Source: Symsagittifera roscoffensis (lineage: Eukaryota > Xenacoelomorpha > Acoela > Convolutidae). From it: DNA of 64,000 bases. A model generated the notes under the pieces. The model ran no database searches. It worked only from the letters and a program-made list of their open reading frames with translations, and had not been told where the DNA came from. Positions 55,860-64,000 of the stretch are shown piece after piece. Each line of letters opens with the position of its first letter. Within the stretch, counting starts at the first letter, position 1. The stretch covers positions 18,982 through 82,981 of the forward strand of contig NW_026970721.1 of assembly GCF_963678635.1 (NCBI RefSeq), written 5' to 3'. The translations under genes were made by a program, and so were the position numbers.

Positions 55860-57119
55860 GTGATGTTGCTCGGAGCAGTCTCCCTGGTACAAACTCCGAG
55901 GTTGAGAGCATTTGAAACCAACGAAAGGAGAATAGGGCAATTCGTGGGAACGATGGATACATACTTTGTGGGAAGGAATGCCGCTGTGTTACAGTATACG
56001 CAATTTGCCTACACGGATCAAGCGACGAGGAGGCGAATAATCATCGCTGCGACTCCCAAGACTGGAGGATTGGATAAGGAGTGGTCGGGATTAGGCCTAG
56101 CGCCTATGAAGATGAGAGGCAGGACCAAACTGCCTGAGGCCTCCTTGATCCTGACTAGTGTGAAACCGGAGTTGACGGTAGGAGGAACGCTGCAGACGAG
56201 AACCTTCCTAGCACCCTTCGGCTGTGAGGAAATCAAAGTGGTCCATGGAGAAGAGGAAGATAGATCGACCGGTACACTGAACATACCGAAATTTCCGGAA
56301 GGAGCCGACACTGAAAAGCAAGGACCCTCAAGCTCGAAGAGGAATACGTCAGAAGGGGATGATGGACAGGGAAGAAGCCGTCAAACAGAAGAACCCATGC
56401 AACAAGATGTAAGTCAAGCTGGTGGGGAAGACGACAGGGCATCGACAGGGGGAGTATCCAGCCTGGATTTCAATTTCCTCAGTGATTTTGAGAACAACGC
56501 GGATAAGTTGGAGGTGACTGAGCCAGCAGATGAAGGCACTTCGACACTGGAGCCTCCGTCAGCCTTTACAGAAATGAAACAGAATTTGCCGGAGAGCAGC
56601 TCTCTGGGCAACACGAAAAATAACGAACAAAGACTCCTCCTCATGGAATCACCAAAGAGAAGAAGAATACAAGTCTCTGCAAGAGTACCTTTCTTGGGAA
56701 CATTGCCCGTAGAAGATTGGGAAGTACATCACCGAGACGATGAGAATAGGACAGGATGTATATTGGACAGAGTGGCGTTCATGGAAGAAGTCTGGACAGT
56801 AGTTCAGAGCTATGGGACCCAGTCCATTTTGAAAACAAGTCTCAACCGACCATTGATGCGGGAAGTCCTTGACAAGCTTGATGAGTGTGAAGGGAGATTG
56901 AGTGAGTTGTTGATTGACTCAGCCACTCATGAAAGTGAAGCAAACTCTCCCATCAAGATGACACCGCAGGACGATAAAGGAGAGGTGGTGTATCTGTCAA
57001 GAACCAGGAAAGGAACGATGCGCTCGAAATTGGTGATTGATAAGATCAACGAGATGAAGATGAAGTTAGGCAGCAAAGTGAAGCCGAGGAGAGTAGGAAA
57101 GACGAAGGTGGATTCATAG
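55860..57119 (+). pseudogene. accessory ORF D 3' part, unit B copy 2, with nonsense
   Basis: 419-codon frame that lacks the ORF D N-terminal region (the unit starts inside the gene) and stops at TAG 57,117-57,119, where copy 1 has GAG (52,623). An in-frame ATG at 55,863 happens to follow the junction. Confidence 0.75.
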
Positions 57120-57197
57120 ATATCGATAAAAGCTGTCAATTCAGCGAAAAGAAAACGAGTCGAAGAGGTCATGGATTTGTGACAAGGTGATTATCAA

Positions 57198-58223
57198 TTG
57201 CCTAGCATGGACAAAATGTTAACTGATGTAGCGATGGTGCCACCCATTCTCATGGCGGGAATAAAGTCAACAGGTTACAAGTCCAGAAGGAGTGACCGCA
57301 CTCTGACTGGAGCAATCTTGGAAATGGAAATACTCAGTCAATGTGGAGAGAGCACAATGAAAGACTTCACACCATCTCCCATGAACCACGGAAAGGGAAG
57401 TGTCGCAGGACAACTAGTACCAGTGGAGTATAACCGACTGACGGTGTCGGGGACGGTGTCAATAGATGAACCCGACGGTGGATACATGGAGATGTTAAAG
57501 TACCGAAACTCGGCTAGAGGGTATGTGATGGCTCTGGAAGACAAAAGTGCCATGGAGAATTATCTGGAGACAATGTTGCAAGGCACCACCCTCAAGCAGA
57601 AGGCGTACGGGAATTTAGCGTCGTCTGAGATACAAGCAGAAACGATGGAGCAGTTGGTGAGCCTTCCATGGAAAACAGTGGTGTTACGGTACTTCGAAGA
57701 AGAGATGAGGACTGTGCCAAGAATACACGCTCTCATGGCAGTACCTTACGTGAGAACCGAATTACAACTGAGGTTTGCCTGGCGCATGATGGCATTGACT
57801 CGCGAAGAATATGATTCAGAAGAAAGGAAGAGGTCAAAAGAAGAGAAGGTTTTCCTTATGACGAACCTGAGGGATCTGATAATCCAAGAGGGAGCAGCAG
57901 TAGCGTGCGCGAAGCGGAGAGATGATCTCTGTTTCATTCGATTCATGATAGAGCAGATTTCAGTACCAGCATTGAACACCTGTGTCAAGATGCTGAGGGA
58001 GGGCGATGAGCGAGCAAAAGCCTTACTCTTGCTAGAAATACTGGATATGCATCAAAGCAAACCGATGAGGGTGAATATGAAAGAACCCGAGGAGTTAGAG
58101 CCCATGAGAATGATAGACGAAATCAGGAGATTTTCAAACAAGGAGCTGAGAATCACTAAAGAATCTATGGGGGCACTGCCGAAATCCAGTGAGCACTGTG
58201 GACCGATCAAGAAGAAGTCGTGA
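57198..58223 (+). CDS. accessory ORF E, unit B copy 2
   Basis: Same 341-codon frame as 52,704-53,729 with no amino-acid difference noticed. First ATG 57,207. Same 4-bp overlap with the following ORF. Confidence 0.6.
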   Translation: MPSMDKMLTDVAMVPPILMAGIKSTGYKSRRSDRTLTGAILEMEILSQCGESTMKDFTPSPMNHGKGSVAGQLVPVEYNRLTVSGTVSIDEPDGGYMEMLKYRNSARGYVMALEDKSAMENYLETMLQGTTLKQKAYGNLASSEIQAETMEQLVSLPWKTVVLRYFEEEMRTVPRIHALMAVPYVRTELQLRFAWRMMALTREEYDSEERKRSKEEKVFLMTNLRDLIIQEGAAVACAKRRDDLCFIRFMIEQISVPALNTCVKMLREGDERAKALLLLEILDMHQSKPMRVNMKEPEELEPMRMIDEIRRFSNKELRITKESMGALPKSSEHCGPIKKKS

Positions 58224-59038
58224 AGTCGTACAGCTACGTATCCGGAATCATAGGGATAGCGTACAACCCGTTCCTGAGTGAAGACATACGCGATTGCTTC
58301 TTTGATTACGAGCAGGCAGTGTTGCTAAGATTCTGGACGTCGAGAATTGTAACGATTAAGAGCGCTACCAATCCGCAGATCAAATTGGGACTGGTCTTGG
58401 AAGAAGAGGTGACTGCACCTTCCGTACCAAAATCCGACGAGAGAGTGGAGTTTGGGTTGGGATTCTCAGATGAGTTAATGAGAACGAGCTTGATGGTAGT
58501 GTGGGAACTGATGAGACCATCATGGTGTCCTAGTCTCAACGCTGACTCGATATTGCGGGCGACACAAGATTTGCAGAGGGAGCAGAATGCAGACGGTAAC
58601 CTGCGTGAACTTAACATCATATATAATGTGATGATAACGGCCTCTAGGAGCAACGGGGAAGACAAAGTGGAGTTGCGTAGTTGGGGGCCAGAAGACTGGG
58701 TCAAACCTGGTAGCTGTCTGGCGGAAGTCTGTGGACTTGAAGGTCACGTTTGTGGAGGTCTGGATTGTGTGAAAACCCTAGAGAGACAACACAAGCAATT
58801 GACGATACTGATTGGGAATGTCGCGATGAAAGCAAGGACGGAAACGGAACTGATCGCGGGTTGCCATGGAGGAACCGAGGTGAATCTAGTGACGGCACTA
58901 GGATTCTACAGCATGTTTGGTTCTTTAGAGTCACTATTGAATCTAGAACAGAGACATGAGATGGTCACAGCCATCAGTGTAGAAGTGTTTCCAGGAGTTT
59001 TGCAAACTGAGGAGAAACACATAGGAAAATGGAGTTAA
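58220..59038 (+). CDS. accessory ORF F, unit B copy 2
   Basis: Same as 53,726-54,544 apart from one visible Gln-to-Glu difference near the end (CAG at 54,516, GAG here) and silent changes. It ends in TAA 59,036, then the frame continues into ORF G. Confidence 0.55.
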   Translation: MKSYSYVSGIIGIAYNPFLSEDIRDCFFDYEQAVLLRFWTSRIVTIKSATNPQIKLGLVLEEEVTAPSVPKSDERVEFGLGFSDELMRTSLMVVWELMRPSWCPSLNADSILRATQDLQREQNADGNLRELNIIYNVMITASRSNGEDKVELRSWGPEDWVKPGSCLAEVCGLEGHVCGGLDCVKTLERQHKQLTILIGNVAMKARTETELIAGCHGGTEVNLVTALGFYSMFGSLESLLNLEQRHEMVTAISVEVFPGVLQTEEKHIGKWS

Positions 59039-59053
59039 GCGATCGAGGCGGAA

Positions 59054-59575
59054 ATGAACATCAGACACAGTGAGACTTATTGTAGACCATCAGGAGCACG
59101 ATATTTGGTGGGATGGACATTGGCTCCAATGTGCAAGAGCAGGTACCCTGTGCATTTCGTAGCTGTGGATGTAAAGAGTACGAGAATGATCGTGGATCAA
59201 GCCTTCTCAGTGCCAAAGTGTGTGAGACTAACGAGAATGACCAAAAAATCTTACGAGTTGCTATGTAAGATGTTCTCAGCAGTTCCAGAGAAAACAAAGG
59301 AGGAGTTGGAATCGATACTGGGAAGGAAGTTCATGGGATACGTGAGTGGGAACTTCAGTGACTTTGAGAGACAGAAACAGAGAGGATCAACCGTTACAGA
59401 TTACAATACAGTAGACGAGAATGATAAAGTCCCCCGAGTGATGATGGAAATGGAAACATTACTGGAAGCTTCGGGAAAACGTAATTGGAGGAGCATCATG
59501 TTGACACATGACGAGTTTTCCTGCCACTGCTTGCTGCAGACTGGTGGTATCCCGAGCGTAGTAATCTGGTGTTGA
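59054..59575 (+). CDS. accessory ORF G, unit B copy 2, open
   Basis: 173 codons from ATG 59,054, same frame as ORF F and separated from it only by TAA 59,036. Blocks: SGARYLVGWTLAPMCKSRY, VHFVAVDVKSTRMIVDQAF, KFMGYVSGNFSDFER, MLTHDEFSCHC, GGIPSVVIWC. It ends at TGA 59,573, overlapping ORF H by 7 bp in the -1 phase. In that phase CDSGELL follows, so the two may form one protein by frameshift. Unrecognised. Confidence 0.58.
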   Translation: MNIRHSETYCRPSGARYLVGWTLAPMCKSRYPVHFVAVDVKSTRMIVDQAFSVPKCVRLTRMTKKSYELLCKMFSAVPEKTKEELESILGRKFMGYVSGNFSDFERQKQRGSTVTDYNTVDENDKVPRVMMEMETLLEASGKRNWRSIMLTHDEFSCHCLLQTGGIPSVVIWC

Positions 59576-60267
59576 TCTGCGACTCTGGAGAGCTGCTCTC
59601 CATGGGTTTACCAGACTCATCACAGCCCATAACAATAGTGATAGTGGGAGTTATGATGGCGATACGATGGCTGGAAGCTCATGTAAGAGAGAACAATAGA
59701 CAGGAAGCGCCAACGAGAGAACAGTTGCAGAAATTGGATCGTCTGAAAGATTTAGATCTTTTTGAGACAATGTGCAAGATTCTAAACATTCCGATGGAAG
59801 TGAAGAAGATATGGGCAAGAAGACGATTGATGCCATGGTTCAGAGCTAACATGACTGCATGGTTGTACGAATATGCTAAAAAGCATTTGTCGAAGCACGG
59901 CAGAGTGTACAGTGGATATCAGCTGGACATGGGAGCAGGAGCTTTCAAGCGAGCTTTCGTGACTCATCGCAATGCAGTGACCACCGCTGTGAAAAGAATT
60001 TCCAGGACAAGTGAACGTAGTGGAAAGGAGAAGGAAGAGATGTTGAAGGAAGATTTGGAGAGAAACGTCACGTTGTGTCTCCACAACAGCTTCTGCAGGA
60101 ACAGAGAATCTAACGTGGATCCCCTACCTTGTTGCAAACAAAGGGTAGAAGAGCAGAAGTGTTGGAGGACTGCTTCCAACAGCGTCATAATAGCTAACGA
60201 TGTGTTGCAAGACACAGAAACTGAAAGTGCAGAGTCAGTATCACAGGAGGAAAAGATGGAACATTGA
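59569..60267 (+). CDS. accessory ORF H, unit B copy 2, open (232 codons)
   Basis: No ATG at its 5' edge; the first ATG is internal. Begins CDSGELLSMGLPDSSQ with a short hydrophobic ITIVIVGVMMAIRWL, then basic helical KIWARRRLMPWFRANMTAWL, GAGAFKRAFVTHRNAVTTA, a Cys-rich segment (C.CLHNSFC, PCCKQ) and an acidic C-terminus. No family recognised. Last gene of the cassette before the 3' end. Confidence 0.55.
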   Translation: MLICDSGELLSMGLPDSSQPITIVIVGVMMAIRWLEAHVRENNRQEAPTREQLQKLDRLKDLDLFETMCKILNIPMEVKKIWARRRLMPWFRANMTAWLYEYAKKHLSKHGRVYSGYQLDMGAGAFKRAFVTHRNAVTTAVKRISRTSERSGKEKEEMLKEDLERNVTLCLHNSFCRNRESNVDPLPCCKQRVEEQKCWRTASNSVIIANDVLQDTETESAESVSQEEKMEH

Positions 60268-60314
60268 CAAAGGGTCGAAAGAACAAGGTGAAAAAAGAAA
60301 GAAAATTAGAAGAC

Positions 60315-60338
60315 TTTAGAAGTTTTAGAACTTCTAAA
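60315..60338 (+). other. perfect 10-bp hairpin after ORF H (copy 2)
   Basis: Identical to 55,811-55,834. It again lies just before the unit B junction. Confidence 0.7.
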
Positions 60339-60365
60339 CGACGAAAAGAGAAGAAACAAAGAAGT

Positions 60366-60761
60366 GATGTTGCTCGGAGCAGTCTCCCTGGTACAAACTC
60401 CGAGGTTGAGAGCATTTGAAACCAACGAAAGGAGAATAGGGCAATTCGTGGGAACGATGGATACATACTTTGTGGGAAGGAATGCCGCTGTGTTACAGTA
60501 TACGCAATTTGCCTACACGGATCAAGCGACGAGGAGGCGAATAATCATCGCTGCGACTCCCAAGACTGGAGGATTGGATAAGGAGTGGTCGGGATTAGAC
60601 CTAGCGCCTATGAAGATGAGAGGCAGGACCAAACTGCCTGAGGCCTCCTTGATCCTGACTAGTGTGAAACCGGAGTTGACGGTAGGAGGAACGCTGCAGA
60701 CGAGAACCTTCCTAGCACCCTTCGGCTGTGAGGAAATCAAAGTGGTCCATGGAGAAGAGGA
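60366..60761 (+). repeat. truncated third copy of unit B (396 bp)
   Basis: Same start as copies 1 and 2, ending after GGAGAAGAGGA where sequence switches to the element 3' end. It encodes a 142-codon fragment of ORF D (60,364-60,792) with one visible substitution (GGCCTAG to GACCTAG) and a novel C-terminus DCFMCVKKLK. Confidence 0.9.
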
Positions 60762-61179
60762 TTGTTTTATGTGTGTGAAAAAACTCAAGTAGGAAACCAA
60801 GCAACCAAGTTGTAATTGAAAACTGAAACATTTAGTTGAGTTTTGAACATTAAAGAATTTGTTGCATTTATAAATTTACATTTTGATTTTGAGTTAAGTG
60901 GCTTTAGAGACACTTACTACTTATTTAGAAGGCTTGAGGAAAGAGCATATTTAAATATTCCAGCCTGCATAATTGTTTTTAATCAATTAGGACGACTGAT
61001 CACTTTGTGGTGACCTAAAGGACTTGGATAATCTCATGAAAAGGGAGATTGTTTCATTGTGCTTTCTAACCACAGAGTTACTTAGTTTTAATATTCAGGA
61101 CAATGACAAGCAAAATTTCCGAAGGGAAGAAGCATAGTAGGATAATTTTAGGGACATTGACCGGACTGTCCGGGGAGTA
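60762..61179 (+). other. E2 3' noncoding region and candidate polypurine tract
   Basis: AT-rich, unlike the cassette. Near its end are a purine run CGAAGGGAAGAAG (about 61,118) and, directly before the LTR, TGTCCGGGGAGTA, which could serve as the plus-strand primer region. A splice-acceptor-like TTTTAATATTCAG ends at 61,098. Confidence 0.5.
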
Positions 61180-61255
61180 TGTGACATTCGACAAAAATGG
61201 ACGAAAATGCAGACATGAAATTTTAGCAGTTAACCTTCCGAATTGGCAGTTTTGA
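61103..61255 (+). CDS. small ORF crossing the internal/3'-LTR boundary (50 aa)
   Basis: ATG 61,103 follows an acceptor-like ATATTCAG by four bases. The frame has protein-like composition (EGKKHSRIILGTLTGLSGE, then VTFDKNGRKCRHEI) and stops at TGA 61,253, inside LTR N3. The N2 LTR has a TAG in the corresponding frame. It could be the last exon of a spliced product or chance. Confidence 0.3.
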   Translation: MTSKISEGKKHSRIILGTLTGLSGEYVTFDKNGRKCRHEILAVNLPNWQF

Positions 61256-62085
61256 AGGATATGCGGTGTTATTGGAACGATTAGCCAAACGGTGAAGGCT
61301 AGAATATTCTGGTGTTTCAAATTTTTAAAATTTCGAAGTATGACGTCATATTTCTGAGAAACGTCAGGAACGGCCATTTTGGCACAGAACCAAAATAAAA
61401 CAAAACTACAACAGCAGTCGTTGCGACGAGAACAACAGAAAACTTAGAATCGGAACTAGAGACGAGCAGAAATAGCAGAGACCATTCCGAGTTGCAACTA
61501 TTGTGTCGCTACAATAGTTGCAAGGCCGTTGCGAACAACGGTGAAGGGTAGAAGAGAGCCTTCCAGAAGGAAAATAGAGGTCTTATTTCCCCGGATTCAA
61601 GAATCCGGAGGGGTCTCGGGACTGAAACTCATAGTGTTTTACATAAAGTTTTAGCTTCCCTGTCATGTCCTGAGTTGAATTTATTTAAAATCTGAATTCA
61701 TTTTGCTAGGATGAGAAGCTAGGAGTTGGGGGAAAGGGTTGATCCATCTTCGATGGAGATGATGATTTTTATCTACTGAACAAAAACAATAATAATTCAA
61801 TAAGTAGTAATAGCCCTGTTTTTAGGAGTGACCTCGGGGTCTGGGGATACTGAGACCCAGCCATGAGCTCACTAATTTTGCATGTATTAATTTAATTTGA
61901 GCGTTCTGGTCGAAGCCGGGGAACAGTTACGTTTTTGTTGAGCCGATGTTAGAAAGACCACCAAAAGAACTGGCTTGGTAGAGACGGTTAAAAGCATGTA
62001 AAGCTTTGTTTAGACGTTGGCCAGTCGTCTTATGACCTAGCTTTATTTTCCGTCGATATGTATCTTCCGGGCGGCGAATGTTACA
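61180..62085 (+). repeat. LTR N3 (E2 3' LTR)
   Basis: 906 bp with the same TGTGACATTCG start and CGAATGTTACA end as N2, and the same CCGGATTC-AA-GAATCCGG hairpin (61,591-61,608). Left flank is element-internal sequence, right flank is E1 coding beginning AAA, as expected for a 3' LTR. Confidence 0.8.
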
Positions 62086-64000
62086 AAACCATCCGGCCAG
62101 GCGCCTGGTGAGTACCCGAGAGACTATCACCGGGCGACCTCGGTGGAAGGAGACGAAAAGAAATACGCGGGACTGAAGGTACCAGTCGGTGACAGCCTGT
62201 TTGCTGCCTATGATCCCTTGTAAATAAAGGCTGCCAAGTAACTGATAGTGGCCAGTTCGGACTATCTCTACACGCCCCGTTTCTTCTTTTGGCCCGACGT
62301 AATTTTCTCGACAGCGCCTAAGTTAGACTGGGGCAATCAGCAGGCATGACGATAAGCGTGCAAAGGACAATCAGCATGGATCCGCAGGTGATAATAATTG
62401 CTCGCTCGAATGACCACCTGCAGAGCAGAGGGTTGCTGTCCCGTCTGACAGATGGGTCAATCTCAAGCAATGAAGTCATAGGGCAGGCGATAATGACAAT
62501 GCTCTCAGCCATGAATGAGGTGGAGGCATCAGTACAACGACACTTCACCAAGAATGTGGTGAAGGTCATCTTTGTGTTATCACCGGGATACGCCGCATTG
62601 CCAGAAGCCATACAGTTTGTGTACACGATGGTCACAACTCTAGCAGAGGGACGATTCAGCGTGGTAATACCTGAGCCAGACAGAACGATAGACCCTAACA
62701 ACTACTACTTACCCCGCTCAGAACTTCCTGCCATCTGGGCTGACATTTCCAATGCCATCCAGGGATTCAAGGATTGCAGCACAACTCGGTTGGTGCTGGA
62801 TGAAGTCCTGGGGTTGGAGCTGTCCGGTTGGCGAGGTGTAGATGATGATCACTTGTCAGTACAACAGGTAGCCAATGACCTCTGGTTCAGGCAGATGGAT
62901 TATGTGGGAAATGAACAGGGAAGGACGGTCAGAAAGAATAGGACATCGGCGGAAGAGGACCTCATAGAATTGGCCTTGCGGACGAAGCCACACACCATCT
63001 CATGGTTGTGCTTGTCACCAAGATTGTGTACCTTGGGAGAAGACGCGTTCAGGCATGCACCGGCGGTGATCAAAGATATGCAGCTTACCTGAAAACTTGT
63101 TTAACGAGAGGGAGTTGGCCGGGATGTTGATGTTACAATTAAAGCAAGATGTGAACACGATGTCGTTGGATAAGTTCCAAGCCGATATTTTGGCCACGAG
63201 GGCTCAATATGAACAATCAGACGCTTTCTTGGGTGGAATGGAAGTGGGATATACGCCATCCTTCCTGTCAACGTGTTAGCCGAGGGCCTCCCGGAACCTG
63301 ATCGCGAGCTTTGTTGAGGACATCGGGAGACTGTCGATCGGTCTGGTACTAGCACTGTACGTGACGTTTAGTCACGAGAACTTTGTGAAAGGACCCGCGA
63401 ACCTCTTCACCCAAACGTTGGCAGACCTGAGATTGGATGGACTCCTTACCCTGATCGCCATGACGTATGGTCGGCTGGTCGATTTGCTCGTACTATTAGG
63501 CTACCGCGAACAACTTCAAGGAACGAGTCGTGAATTCAACGCGCAGTTTGAAACCGCCTCGTTCAGGAAGATGAAGGATTGGAAGATCCTCTTGCTCCAA
63601 TACCTCTTGCAACAGAATAGGAGTATCACAGGAGAAGATATGGTGGCAACGGGAGCGGGTGAATGCAAACAGTATTGTGGCACGCCCTGCTGACAGATCT
63701 GTCAGTGATGATGCGGATCGATCCGCTGGCTCTAGTCCATGGACTTTGGGAGTTCGTCACGGTGGTGTACGGACCCGTGATGTCATTTTTGTTCCCGGAC
63801 GTGCCAGTGAAGACATTCAGGAACTCGGTGTTGTATGTTAACTTAGTTTGTGGATTGTTCCGTGTGATCTGAATTGCTGAATCGGGTGGAACAAAAGGAG
63901 CTGAGAGGGTTGGCTAGCGACGACAGGTTATTCGGAAGAATCGCGGAGCCGGACTGGATGTTGATGGACTTCAACAACAATTTCAAGTGCAGAATGGGCC
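62086..64000 (+). pseudogene. E1 accessory polyprotein, resumed: SGNH-like region 2, helical part and start of ORF D homologue
   Basis: Continues the E1 frame cut at 30,272 (QAPGEYPR..., KYAGLKVPVGDSLF), with stops at about 62,221 and 62,239. The 62,346-63,092 frame (248 codons) gives VIIIARSNDHLQSRG, VIFVLSPGYAALPEA, SELPAIWADISNAIQGF and VDDDHLSV, matching E2 46,840-47,560. Frames at 63,097-63,279 and 63,361-63,693 match the helical part (RLDGLLTLIAMTYGRL). 63,663-63,872, and another phase to the window end, match the ORF D N-terminus (DPLALVHGLWEFVTVVYGP, then DFNNNFKCRMG, where the E2 D.H is replaced). Broken by several frameshifts; runs off the window. Confidence 0.72.

Larger units (their letters stand above)
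51368..55861 (+). repeat. tandem duplication unit B, copy 1 (4,494 bp)
   Basis: Starts GATGTTGCTCGGAGCAGTC inside ORF D. The next copy starts at 55,862. It lacks 10 bp present in copy 2 (near 55,179; copy 2 has CTCATGTAAG flanked by AAG on both sides) and differs from it by at least six substitutions that I could see. Confidence 0.95.
55862..60365 (+). repeat. tandem duplication unit B, copy 2 (4,504 bp)
   Basis: Second copy of 51,368-55,861, very similar, with the 10-bp difference and scattered substitutions. It is followed by a third, truncated copy. Confidence 0.95.
30273..62085 (+). mobile_element. E2: inner giant Ty3/gypsy-like retrotransposon nested in E1
   Basis: Bounded by LTRs N2 (30,273-31,169) and N3 (61,180-62,085) and flanked by AAA on both sides (30,270-30,272; 62,086-62,088), a minimal target duplication. 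E1 coding joins in frame across it. Order: LTR, a 470-bp misplaced E1 fragment, truncated leader, gag, pol, macro-like module, accessory cassette with two internal tandem duplications, 3' noncoding, LTR. About 31.8 kb as it stands, about 24 kb after subtracting the duplications. Alternative: N2 is a solo LTR and the E2 internal part plus N3 belongs to a second, rearranged copy of the E1 locus. Confidence 0.7.
14491..64000 (+). mobile_element. E1: outer giant Ty3/gypsy-like LTR retrotransposon (interrupted, runs off the window)
   Basis: E1 begins with LTR N1 (14,491-15,376) and a candidate primer-binding site, then a ~3-kb leader, gag, pol and an accessory cassette. It is interrupted after 30,272 by element E2 and resumes at 62,086, where homologous coding continues in frame. 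Its 3' LTR is beyond the window. Every coding region carries stops and frameshifts, including a YVDY RT motif, so this copy is dead. Gag and pol proteins resemble those of E2 throughout but clearly differ, so the two are related subfamilies, not recent copies of each other. Confidence 0.75.

Noticed and set aside
1-64000. tRNA, rRNA, CRISPR or bacterial operon features
   Set aside because: None could be recognised; the repeats present are minisatellite, tandem-duplication or LTR type.

Overview
The window looks like nuclear DNA of a nematode, probably Caenorhabditis-like. The evidence is AT-rich, T-run-rich intergenic DNA with short TTTTCAG-type acceptor sites on the left, and Ty3/gypsy-type pol genes on the right. 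No bacterial gene organisation, rRNA, tRNA or CRISPR is visible.

Layout. (1) 1-14,490 is AT-rich host-type DNA: an 11-bp minisatellite, a dispersed ~105-bp direct repeat, a few doubtful short minus-strand ORFs, two decayed paralogous zinc-finger genes (minus strand, 7.3-7.7 and 9.5-9.9 kb), and a degenerating array of 0.6-1.5 kb repeats (8.0-14.4 kb). (2) 14,491-64,000 reads best as two nested, related, very large Ty3/gypsy-like LTR retrotransposons. The outer, older element E1 starts with a ~0.89-kb LTR at 14,491 and has a candidate primer-binding site, a ~3-kb leader, and broken gag, pol and accessory genes. The inner element E2 (30,273-62,085) sits inside an E1 accessory reading frame. E1 coding runs in frame up to AAA at 30,270-30,272 and resumes in frame after AAA at 62,086-62,088. 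E2 is bounded by two LTR copies (30,273-31,169 and 61,180-62,085) with TGTGACATTCG / CGAATGTTACA ends. Just inside its left LTR lies a misplaced 470-bp copy of the E1 right flank (31,170-31,639), joined to a leader that has lost its start.

Gene order in both elements is gag (with a CCHC knuckle), protease, RT, RNase H, a ~400-aa spacer with repeated L/M-S-G-E motifs, a D,D35E integrase with a C-terminal SH3-like part, and a macro-domain-like module. After a short gap comes a large accessory cassette: helical N-terminus, coiled coil, SGNH/GDSL-type hydrolase, RLG-rich linker, an unrecognised domain, a second SGNH-like region, and then several unrecognised proteins. In E2 the cassette carries two internal tandem duplications: 2,691 bp (x2, no difference noticed) and ~4.5 kb (x2 plus a 396-bp stub, slightly diverged, each copy broken in a different gene). 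Both elements are damaged. E1 is heavily decayed and its RT motif is YVDY. E2 keeps YVDD and D,D35E but has frameshifts and a dozen in-frame stops, mostly UGA.

The candidate undescribed system is this accessory cassette: a gypsy-type retrotransposon of 20-30 kb that carries a macro-like module and SGNH hydrolase-like modules beyond gag-pol. No env-like transmembrane protein was recognised. Domain calls come from reading the sequence by eye, not from searches.
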